From the NCBI GenBank assembly GCA_034663635.1, contig JAXDJH010000017.1, forward strand, positions 1-64,000: a stretch of 64,000 nt of DNA. The letters are read 5' to 3'. The translations under genes were made by a program, and so were the position numbers. This DNA comes from JAXDJH01 sp034663635 (lineage in GTDB: Bacteria > Actinomycetota > CADDZG01 > WHSQ01). Below the pieces are notes generated by a model, which was not told the DNA's origin, ran no database searches, and saw nothing but the letters and a program-made list of their open reading frames with translations. Below are positions 40,410 through 47,925 of the stretch, one piece after another; position 1 is the stretch's first letter, and each line of letters begins with the position of its first letter.

Positions 40410-40488
40410 CCGGAATCGGTCTAAAAGGACTCGCCAGGGCCCCGTCGAAACCTCTAGGGATAACTAAGCCAATCCCGGAGGCACCTAA

Positions 40489-41919
40489 ATGCGTCGCATC
40501 CTCGGAGCCCTTGCTCTCGTACTTGCCGTAGCGGTTCCAGCTTCGGCGAATGGCCCCTACGTCTACGTCGCCAACGGTGACCCGGAGGGTTCGCTCGAAC
40601 TAGTGGGCCACTCGCCTCTCGAGAACCGTGGGATGAACGCCGCGCTCGCGGTCCACGGTGATTACGCGTATGTCGGTGCCCGCACCGACCCCAAGGTCGA
40701 TCAGGTCGTCCAGAACGGCGTCTTCGTCGTAGATGTCAGCAAGCCCGACGCTCCCGAGGTCGTCAACGAGATCGGCCCGCCGAACGAGGGCAACCCCGGC
40801 GAGACCTCGCGCGAGCTGCGGATCTGGCAGGACCAAGAGATCTTGATCGTGATGAACCTCTTCTCTAACTGCGCGGAGATCCACGCATGCAACCCCACGG
40901 TCGAGAAAGACGACAACTTCCGCTTCTATGACATCTCCGGCAAGAACGGTGCGGATCCGAAATTGATCGCCGAGTACGTGCCGAGCATCAATCCGCACGA
41001 GTTCTACCTTTGGGAAGACCCGAAGAACCCCAAGCGCGCGCTCCTCTTCATGAGCAACCCCGGTGGGTCGTCGCAGATGCTCGTGACCGACATCTCTGGA
41101 GTGCGCCAGAAGAAGTTCACCGAGATCGGAAAAGCGTCATTCCCGGTCGGCGACGCGGGCAACGACAACCGTCTGCACTCCTACGGGATGTCTCCGGACG
41201 GAACCCGCGCTTACCTCGCGTACCTCGAGGCGGGTTTCTATGTGCTCGACACCTCCGAGTTCGCAAAGGGCGTCAAGAAGCCGTCGGTACGGTTGCTTAC
41301 TCCACCGCAGAACGCTCCGAAGTGGCCCGAGGCGGTTGGGCCCGGTGCACACAGCGCCATTCCGATGTTCGGAAGCCCCTACGTGCTCGTCACGGACGAG
41401 GTCTACGGCGAGGCGTTGCGTGCGCTCGACTCCGGTGGTTGCCCGTGGGGCTGGGTACGCATGATCGACATCCACTCGGTCGTGAAGCCCAAGATCGTGT
41501 CGGAGTACAAGCTGCCGCAGAACGATCCCGACTTCTGTACGACGGATGCACCGCGGCCCTCGTCGTCGTACTCGGCTCACAACCCGACCTTGACCGAGCA
41601 CCTTGCGTTCGTGACGTGGCACGCCGGCGGTCTGCAGGTGATCGATCTCAGCGATCCTAAGAAACCGACGCAGGCGGCAGAGTTCGTCCCCACGCCCGAG
41701 CTCTACGTGCTGCAGGAAGACCCCGTTCTCAGCGCCGGCCAGGACAAGGTAGTGATGTGGAGCTACCCGGTCATCCAAAACGGCCTGATCTACGCGGTCG
41801 ACGACCGCAACGGGCTCTACATCCTTCAATACAAGGGTCCCTACCAGGATGAAGTTGCCGACATCGGATTCCTCGAGGGCAACTCGAACATGGGCGACGC
41901 CTTGAGGCTGGCGCAGTAG
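40489..41919 (+). CDS. Secreted LVIVD-type beta-propeller protein
   Basis: A 476-residue exported protein (signal peptide 1-20, PASANG). Blade-like repeats include VFVVDVSKPDAPEVVNEI, FYVLDTSEFAKGV and LQVIDLSDPKKPTQAAEF. Three pairs of cysteines suggest disulfides. The ATG has GGAGG upstream. It is a distant paralogue of 26507-27889. The stop TAG is in frame with the RlpA-like gene that follows, with 51 bases of signal-peptide-like sequence between. Confidence 0.78.
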   Translation: MRRILGALALVLAVAVPASANGPYVYVANGDPEGSLELVGHSPLENRGMNAALAVHGDYAYVGARTDPKVDQVVQNGVFVVDVSKPDAPEVVNEIGPPNEGNPGETSRELRIWQDQEILIVMNLFSNCAEIHACNPTVEKDDNFRFYDISGKNGADPKLIAEYVPSINPHEFYLWEDPKNPKRALLFMSNPGGSSQMLVTDISGVRQKKFTEIGKASFPVGDAGNDNRLHSYGMSPDGTRAYLAYLEAGFYVLDTSEFAKGVKKPSVRLLTPPQNAPKWPEAVGPGAHSAIPMFGSPYVLVTDEVYGEALRALDSGGCPWGWVRMIDIHSVVKPKIVSEYKLPQNDPDFCTTDAPRPSSSYSAHNPTLTEHLAFVTWHAGGLQVIDLSDPKKPTQAAEFVPTPELYVLQEDPVLSAGQDKVVMWSYPVIQNGLIYAVDDRNGLYILQYKGPYQDEVADIGFLEGNSNMGDALRLAQ

Positions 41920-41928
41920 CGTTCCGCC

Positions 41929-42291
41929 ATCTTTAAACGAGTTCTTGTCCTATCCCTAATCCTTGCCCTCGTGGCGGGTGGTGCCGCGGCGCACCATCGA
42001 GCATTTCGAGGCAAGGCCATCTACTACTCGGATCAGTTCGCGGGCGATCACATGGCCTGCGGCCCGAAGTACCAGCCGTGGAAGATGGTGGCCGCGCACC
42101 GGAACCTGCCCTGCGGCACCCGGTTACGGGTCAAGAACCGGGACAACGGAAAGATCGTGACCGTGACGGTTCAGGACCGTGGGCCCTACAGCGATGAGTA
42201 CAACCTGGATCTCTCCCGCCGAGCGGCCCGGAGGCTGGACTTCATCTCCCAGGGCCACGCACGCATCCGAGCCGTGATCCTCCACAACTGA
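41929..42291 (+). CDS. RlpA-like double-psi beta-barrel secreted protein, start uncertain
   Basis: The domain (GKAIYYSDQFAG, MVAAHRNLPCGTRLRV, VQDRGPYSDEYNLDLS) is a RlpA-like DPBB fold with the conserved aspartate of DRGP; such proteins bind or cut peptidoglycan. The only standard start is GTG at 41971, but the codons before it spell a typical signal peptide, FKRVLVLSLILALVAGGAAA, with no ATG, GTG or TTG before the preceding in-frame TAG at 41917. Translation may begin at ATC 41929, or at another near-cognate codon, or by readthrough. I extend the call to 41929 to include the signal peptide. Confidence 0.6.
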   Translation: MFKRVLVLSLILALVAGGAAAHHRAFRGKAIYYSDQFAGDHMACGPKYQPWKMVAAHRNLPCGTRLRVKNRDNGKIVTVTVQDRGPYSDEYNLDLSRRAARRLDFISQGHARIRAVILHN

Positions 42292-42340
42292 CCCCGACCT
42301 GCCGAAGGGGAGCGCAGCAGCGGGGCGAATCTTCCACTGA

Positions 42341-42358
42341 GCCGTTGGTACCAAAGGC
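42341..42358. promoter_or_regulatory. 18-base inverted repeat upstream of the first CocE-like gene
   Basis: GCCGTTGGTACCAAAGGC is a palindrome with one mismatched pair (core TTGGTACCAA), 36 bases before the proposed start. Position and symmetry fit a regulator-binding site. No similar copy was seen before the second tandem gene. Confidence 0.3.
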
Positions 42359-42393
42359 GGCCCTGATCTCGAGCACCCGAGGGGTTGGTGGAA

Positions 42394-44094
42394 GTGCGCA
42401 CACGGTTGTTTCTGGCGATGGCTCTGCTCGTTGGGCTCCTCGTTCAGCCCGCGGGGGCAGCTCCTCGTGAGGGCGCGGACCACTACGAGTTCTACTTTCC
42501 CTCCGGCGACGGCATCACGACGCTGCACGCCGACGTCCTCCGCAAGACCGGAGTAGATCTCGATGTGAAGCAACCCGTGATCCTGACCGTCAGCCCGTAT
42601 ACCAACCACACCGGAGCGACGACTCCCAGCCCGGGCGAGATAAACGCGACGGGCCCAAGCCCGCGCTTCTACGATTTCTTGGACGCAAGCGACGCCCTGA
42701 ACAAGGGCTACACCTACGTGATGGTCGACCTTCCGGGCGATGGAGGCTCCGGTGGATGCAACGACTGGGGCGGAGTTCGCGAGCAGGGAGCCGTCAAGGC
42801 CGCAGTTGAGTGGGCCGCGGAACAACCTTGGTCTACCGGCAAAGTTGCGCTGCTCGGCAAGTCCTACGACGGGTGGACCGGATTGATGGGCGTCGCACAG
42901 CAGCCCAAGGGTCTCGCGGCCGTGATTTCTCTCGAACCCGTCTACTCCGGTTATCGCTACATCTGGATGAACGGCGTCCGCCGCAGCGGTACGTGGCCCT
43001 ACGGCTATGCGTTCACCGCCGTCGACGCGATGCCCGGACGTCCCGCGGAACCCGAATACGTCGCAAACAGCGCGCCGGAAGGGTATTGCTATCCGGTCAA
43101 CATCGCGGGCCAGAACGTAGACACAAGCGAAGACGGTCCGTACTGGGCCGAACGCAATCTCTTGCCAACAGCGCGCGGCAAGAAGACGCCCGTCTTCCTC
43201 ACCCAAGGTTTTCTCGAGACCAACACCAAGCCCGATGGCGCGTTCCAGTACTTCAACGGGTTGTCGGGCAAGAACAACCGCGCCTGGTTCGGCCAGTTCG
43301 ACCACTGTCGCGCCTGGGAGATGCAGAAGGCATGCGACGCGGGCGGTGAAGACACGAGTATGGCCGTCGGGAGAGATGCGTTCATCGACGAGGTGATGCG
43401 CTTCCTCGACCTCCACCTGAAGGGGATCAAGTCCAAGCGGGATCCGGCCGTCGAGGTTCAAGATGCAATGGGCCGGTGGCGAGCCGAGGCATCTTGGCCT
43501 CCGTCGGACTCTCGTGCGTACGAGACGAAACTTCGAACGGGTTCCTACACGGACGACGGTTCGGGAAGTGGAACGGCGCCGTCCGACGCCCAGGGCATCT
43601 GGAGCGTCTCTTCGCCGCTTACCCATGACGTGTGGTTCAGCGGAGAGCCCATCCTCAAAGCCGAGCTCGCTCCTACGGCGCCGATCGTCAACGTCGCGGC
43701 CAACGTTTATGACATCGACCCCAAGGGAGAAGTGACGATGATCTCTCGGGGGGTTCAGAACTTCGTCGGCCCGGGGCCGCATCAGTTGAACCTGCGGATG
43801 TACGGGCAAGATTGGCCGATCCTCGAAGGACATCGCATCGGGGTCCTGATCTCCGGCGCCGACAACGACGAGTTCCTCTACGAGGGCACGGCATCGTTCC
43901 AGGCCGTTGCGGTGTCGGATGCCTCGATCGCGCTTCCTTTCCTCACCTTCGACCGAACCAAGTTCCTTGCCGGCAAGACAACTCCGAGGCTTGAGGAGTA
44001 CCTGAAGCAGTCGACCGCCACCCTCTCGAAGAACACGATCAAGGAAGCGCAGACGCCTTTCAAGCTGCCGGCAGAGTTGAGGACGCGGAACTGA
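42394..44094 (+). CDS. Secreted CocE/NonD-family (S15-like) hydrolase, tandem copy 1
   Basis: A 566-residue exported alpha/beta hydrolase. The signal peptide ends QPAGAAPRE. The nucleophile serine is in LLGKSYDGWTGL (G-x-S-x-G), and YTYVMVDLPGDGGSGG is the family strand before it. The C-terminal jelly-roll of the X-Pro dipeptidyl-peptidase class (DVWFSGEPILKAELAP onward) is present. GTG at 42394 has GAGGGG 9 bases upstream and matches the start of copy 2; GTG 42388 and TTG 42385 are also in frame. The substrate is unknown. Confidence 0.82.
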   Translation: MRTRLFLAMALLVGLLVQPAGAAPREGADHYEFYFPSGDGITTLHADVLRKTGVDLDVKQPVILTVSPYTNHTGATTPSPGEINATGPSPRFYDFLDASDALNKGYTYVMVDLPGDGGSGGCNDWGGVREQGAVKAAVEWAAEQPWSTGKVALLGKSYDGWTGLMGVAQQPKGLAAVISLEPVYSGYRYIWMNGVRRSGTWPYGYAFTAVDAMPGRPAEPEYVANSAPEGYCYPVNIAGQNVDTSEDGPYWAERNLLPTARGKKTPVFLTQGFLETNTKPDGAFQYFNGLSGKNNRAWFGQFDHCRAWEMQKACDAGGEDTSMAVGRDAFIDEVMRFLDLHLKGIKSKRDPAVEVQDAMGRWRAEASWPPSDSRAYETKLRTGSYTDDGSGSGTAPSDAQGIWSVSSPLTHDVWFSGEPILKAELAPTAPIVNVAANVYDIDPKGEVTMISRGVQNFVGPGPHQLNLRMYGQDWPILEGHRIGVLISGADNDEFLYEGTASFQAVAVSDASIALPFLTFDRTKFLAGKTTPRLEEYLKQSTATLSKNTIKEAQTPFKLPAELRTRN

Positions 44095-44095
44095 T

Positions 44096-44113
44096 TTTGT
44101 GCCGATGCACAAA
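44096..44113. terminator. Hairpin between the tandem CocE-like genes
   Basis: TTTGTGC pairs with GCACAAA over a CGAT loop, directly after the stop of copy 1. No T-run follows, so it may be a weak terminator or an RNA-stability element. Confidence 0.35.
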
Positions 44114-44191
44114 GGGCGGGCCCGGCACGGGCTGAACCTCTAGGTCGACTGGGTGGCATTCGCCCCTGGGAGCTCGACTACGAAGGGGTAG

Positions 44192-45904
44192 ATGCCCGTG
44201 CGAACCAGATTCCTTCTGGCAATGGCCCTGCTGGTCGGCCTACTGATCCAACCGGTCTCGGCTGCCCCACGTGCCGATGCCGATCACTACGAGTTCTATT
44301 TCACGTCGGCCGACGGCATCACGAAGTTGCACGCCGACGTGTTGCGTCCCAAGGGGCTCGCTCTGGACGTAGCGACCCCCGTCATCCTTACCGTCAGTCC
44401 TTACACGAACCACACGGGACAGACGGGCCCTGTGGTAGCCGAGATCACCGCTACGGGTCCGAGCCCACGCTTCTACGATTTCCTCGATCAGAGCCAGGCT
44501 CTACAGAAGGGCTACACCTACGTGATGGTCGACCTTCCGGGCGACGGCGGGTCGGCGGGCTGCAACGACTGGGGCGGGCTACGCGAGCAGGCTGCCGTCA
44601 AAAGCGCCGTTGAGTGGGCCGCGAGTCGGACGTGGTCCGACGGGAAGGTCGCGCTGCTCGGAAAGTCATACGACGGCTGGACCGGGTTGATGGGTATCGC
44701 GCAGCAGCCCGAGGGCCTGGCCGCAGTCGTCTCTCTGGAGCCCGTCTACTCCGGTTACCGCTACATCTACATGAGCGGTGTGCGTAGGACTCTCTGGCCA
44801 TATGGCTCCAACTTCACGACCATCGACGCCATGCCCGGTCGTCCCAACGAGGCCGAGTACTTCGCCAACGGCGCGCCTGAGGCATGGTGCTACCCGGTCA
44901 ACATCGCGGGGCACAACGTCGACTGGAGCGAGGATGGTCCTTACTGGGCCGAGCGCAACCTTCTCCCGACTGCAGAGGGCAAGACGACCCCGATCTTTCT
45001 GACGCAGGGTTTCCTGGAGCAGAACACCAAGCCGGACGGGGCGTTCGGTTACTTCAACTCGCTCGCGGGAACCGAGAACCGAGCCTGGTTTGGCCAGTTC
45101 GATCACTGCCGCGCATGGGAGATCCAGAAGGTCTGCAGCGCGGGTGGTACCGATACCCGACTCGCAGTCGGCCACGAAGGCTTCATCGACGAGGTCATGC
45201 GTTTCCTCGACTATCACCTGAAAGGGATAACTCCCGAGATCACCGACCCGGCGGTTGAGGTGCAGGACGGACTCGGTCGCTGGCGCGCGGAGGCATCGTG
45301 GCCTCCATCCGACTCGATCGCGTTCGAAACCCCGCTTCGTCCCGGTGGTTACACCGACAGTGGCAACGGTAGTGGCGTGCGACCCACCGCGGCTCAAGGC
45401 TTCTGGAACATCTCAACTCCTCTGCCTTACGACGCTTGGTTCAGCGGCGAGCCCGTCCTAAAGGCAGAGGTCGCGCCGGCGGTTCCGGCCGCAAACCTCG
45501 CGGCCAACGTCTATGACATCGATCCCGACGGCAAGGTCACGATGATCTCCCGAGGCGTTCAGCTGCTAACCGGAGTCGGCCCCCACCAGGTGAGCTTGAG
45601 GATGTATGGCCAGGACTGGCCGATACCGGCGGGTCACCGCATCGGCGTCCTGATCTCGGGAGCGGATCGGGATGAGTTCACCTACAACGGGACTGCCTCG
45701 AACCAAGCGGTTCTCGTTTCGGACGCGTCGATAATCCTTCCGTTCCTCACCAACAACCGCACGGAATTCCTACAGGGCGATCCCACGGGCCGGCTTGAAG
45801 GATTCAGGGGCGGGACGCACACGGTGCTAGCCGAAGCTTTCATGGCGAGCAACGAGACGGCGTTCGTCCTGCCGGCCCCGCTCATCGACCATCCGCTTCC
45901 GTAG
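44192..45904 (+). CDS. Secreted CocE/NonD-family (S15-like) hydrolase, tandem copy 2
   Basis: A 570-residue paralogue of the preceding gene, closely similar along its whole length: signal peptide ending QPVSAAPRA, nucleophile motif LLGKSYDGWTGL, and C-terminal jelly-roll with PYDAWFSGEPVLKAEVAP. AAGGGG precedes the ATG. This is a tandem duplication followed by divergence, since the C-terminal tails differ completely. It ends at a strong terminator. Confidence 0.85.
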   Translation: MPVRTRFLLAMALLVGLLIQPVSAAPRADADHYEFYFTSADGITKLHADVLRPKGLALDVATPVILTVSPYTNHTGQTGPVVAEITATGPSPRFYDFLDQSQALQKGYTYVMVDLPGDGGSAGCNDWGGLREQAAVKSAVEWAASRTWSDGKVALLGKSYDGWTGLMGIAQQPEGLAAVVSLEPVYSGYRYIYMSGVRRTLWPYGSNFTTIDAMPGRPNEAEYFANGAPEAWCYPVNIAGHNVDWSEDGPYWAERNLLPTAEGKTTPIFLTQGFLEQNTKPDGAFGYFNSLAGTENRAWFGQFDHCRAWEIQKVCSAGGTDTRLAVGHEGFIDEVMRFLDYHLKGITPEITDPAVEVQDGLGRWRAEASWPPSDSIAFETPLRPGGYTDSGNGSGVRPTAAQGFWNISTPLPYDAWFSGEPVLKAEVAPAVPAANLAANVYDIDPDGKVTMISRGVQLLTGVGPHQVSLRMYGQDWPIPAGHRIGVLISGADRDEFTYNGTASNQAVLVSDASIILPFLTNNRTEFLQGDPTGRLEGFRGGTHTVLAEAFMASNETAFVLPAPLIDHPLP

Positions 45905-45914
45905 CTCAGCCAAT

Positions 45915-45944
45915 AAAAAGGGCCCCCGCGAGGGGGCCCCTTTT
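45915..45944. terminator. Bidirectional intrinsic terminator
   Basis: AAAAAGGGCCCCC pairs with GGGGGCCCCTTTT around a GCGA loop (one bulged C). It lies between the convergent hydrolase and SCP2 genes with A-run and T-run flanks, so it can serve both. Confidence 0.88.
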
Positions 45945-45962
45945 GATTTTGGAGACTTCTCT

Positions 45963-46352
45963 CTAGTACTCGACCTCGACGTCGTCGACGGCCTTCGGCA
46001 TGGCGTTGAAGACGCCCTGGAGCTGCATGAGCTTCATCATGTTCCCGGAGATCTTGAGCTTGCCTTGCATGAAGGCGTTCTGCGCGTTCAGCTCCTGTGT
46101 GTTGATCGCAACCGCCGTCTCGTAGTTCTGAGTGATGGTGGCCTCGGCATCGGCGATCTCGCCGAGCGACACCGTGGCGCTGCCGCCGTCGATGACGAAG
46201 TAGTACTTGCTCTCTCCTCCGTCGGGAGTGTCGGTGACGACCTGCTGGAGCTTGGCCGCCTGGCCGGTCGCTGCCTTCTTGAAGTCTTCCGAGGCATTGA
46301 GCTTCTCTGTCATCGTCGAAGCCCATTCCTCGGTCAGAAACTTGATGCCCAC
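45963..46352 (-). CDS. SCP2 sterol-binding-domain protein
   Basis: A 129-residue single SCP2 domain: KYYFVIDGGSATVSLGEIADAEATITQNY and NAFMQGKLKISGNMMKLMQL. The fold binds lipids or acyl chains in the cytosol. I chose GTG at 46352 because AAGGAGG lies 6 bases upstream; the frame stays open to 46517 without support. It is divergent from the Nudix fusion gene 57 bases away. Confidence 0.85.
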   Translation of the reverse strand: MGIKFLTEEWASTMTEKLNASEDFKKAATGQAAKLQQVVTDTPDGGESKYYFVIDGGSATVSLGEIADAEATITQNYETAVAINTQELNAQNAFMQGKLKISGNMMKLMQLQGVFNAMPKAVDDVEVEY

Positions 46353-46409
46353 GTGCTGCCTCCTTGTTCCAGATGACTGCTCAGGGGCGAGAACATACCG
46401 TTTCCTCCC

Positions 46410-47867
46410 ATGAATAGACCTCAGAGCGACGCCGAGCCCCGCAAGGCCTCTACGGTCGTGGTCGTGCGCCGCGGCCCGGCCCCCTTCGAGGTGCTGCTCA
46501 CCATCAGGCCTAAGCACCTCCGATTCATGGGCGGAGCGGCGGTCTTCCCGGGGGGCTCTCAGGATCCGGCGGATCGCGACCCGAGATGGGCTTCGCTCGT
46601 TACCGGCGCGACCACGGACCTCGCGGAACGTGTCTGCGCGCTGAGAGAGGCATATGAGGAAGTGGGCTTGTTCCTCGGCGAGGGTCCCATCAGCGAGCTA
46701 GGTCCCAGCGACGCGGACGATCCGGAACTGTTCCTCAATCGATGTCTCGAGTTGGGCATCACATTGCATGCGGGTGACCTTGTTCCGGCGGGGGGATGGG
46801 TGACACCCCTCGGATCACCGATCCGATTCGACACGCGCTTCTACCTCGCCGAGGCGGATCGAGCATGGGTGCCCGAGCCAGACCCCAGCGAAGTCGAATC
46901 GTGGTTGTGGGCGACTCCAGCCGAGTCGCTCGATGCGATGTCGAGAGGTGAGTTGCTCATGGCCCCGCCCACGATCGAGATGCTTCAACGGCTGGCGGGT
47001 CATTCGTCCATCGACGACGCGTTCGAAGCCTTGTCGCACGAACCTCTTACCGGAGCCGGCCGGGTCATCTCGGCGCGGCTTTCGCCGTTGGTCCACCTCG
47101 TCATGGCGCCGAACCCGAGTGTCATGACGGGACCCGGAACAAACTCCTACATCGTGGGAACGGGGCCCGTAGCGATCATCGATCCGGCGGTCGATGACCC
47201 CGAGTACCTGGACGCGCTAACCCGCTTCGCTCGCAACGTCAGGGCGATCCTTGTTACGCATCGTCATGAGGATCACGTCGGTGGGATCGCTGCACTCGTC
47301 GAGCGTTACGGATGTCCCGTTCACGCGTATGGCACCGAGCCCGCCGGTGGAGTGGATGTCTCACCCTTGGGCGAAGGGGATCGCCTCGAGGTTGGAGGTG
47401 GCTCGCTTCTAGCGCTTTACGCGCCCGGCCATGCGTCGGATCACCTCAATTTCCTTCTTGAGGGGACCAAGAGCTTGTTCGCAGGAGACAACATCCTGGG
47501 ACAGGGAACGGCTGTGATCGCTCCGCCCGACGGCGACATGCGTGAGTACATGAGAACCCTCCACCGGTTGCGCGATCTCGACCTCGAGCGGATCTACCCC
47601 GGCCACTTCCGACCGTTGGACGGGGGCTTGGCGGTCATCGAGGAGTACATCGCTCACCGTGAGCAACGCAAAAGCCAAGTCCTGGATGCACTGTCAGGAG
47701 GACCCTCGACCGTCGACGAGATCGTCGCGCGCGCCTACACGGACACGCCGCAGAATCTCCATCCCGTCGCCAGATATCAGACCCTCGCGATGCTGGAGCT
47801 CCTAGAGGATGAGGGCCGGGTCGAGCCCGCGGGCGAACGTTGGCGCCTCATCGGCGTTGATCAATAG
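46410..47867 (+). CDS. Nudix hydrolase-metallo-beta-lactamase fusion protein
   Basis: A 485-residue two-domain protein. Residues 12-175 form a Nudix domain of the NUDT19-like type, with the box ending CALREAYEEVGLFL (REAYEE at 79-84). Residues 225-430 form a metallo-beta-lactamase domain with THRHEDHVGG (284-289), GHASDHLNF and a later YPGHF histidine, similar to LACTB2 or glyoxalase-II-like hydrolases. A winged-helix-like tail (residues 430-485) resembles that of LACTB2. The fusion suggests linked handling of a CoA or nucleotide-diphosphate substrate. Confidence 0.85.
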   Translation: MNRPQSDAEPRKASTVVVVRRGPAPFEVLLTIRPKHLRFMGGAAVFPGGSQDPADRDPRWASLVTGATTDLAERVCALREAYEEVGLFLGEGPISELGPSDADDPELFLNRCLELGITLHAGDLVPAGGWVTPLGSPIRFDTRFYLAEADRAWVPEPDPSEVESWLWATPAESLDAMSRGELLMAPPTIEMLQRLAGHSSIDDAFEALSHEPLTGAGRVISARLSPLVHLVMAPNPSVMTGPGTNSYIVGTGPVAIIDPAVDDPEYLDALTRFARNVRAILVTHRHEDHVGGIAALVERYGCPVHAYGTEPAGGVDVSPLGEGDRLEVGGGSLLALYAPGHASDHLNFLLEGTKSLFAGDNILGQGTAVIAPPDGDMREYMRTLHRLRDLDLERIYPGHFRPLDGGLAVIEEYIAHREQRKSQVLDALSGGPSTVDEIVARAYTDTPQNLHPVARYQTLAMLELLEDEGRVEPAGERWRLIGVDQ

Positions 47868-47925
47868 GGGTATTCGGGATCGACCTTGTTTTAATAGGAG
47901 GAACCGGCGGACCGATCGGGGTCAC

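Noticed and set aside
42124..44112. 662-residue open frame antisense to the first CocE-like hydrolase
   Set aside because: The sense strand has signal peptide, nucleophile elbow and jelly-roll, and a close tandem paralogue; the antisense frame has none of these.
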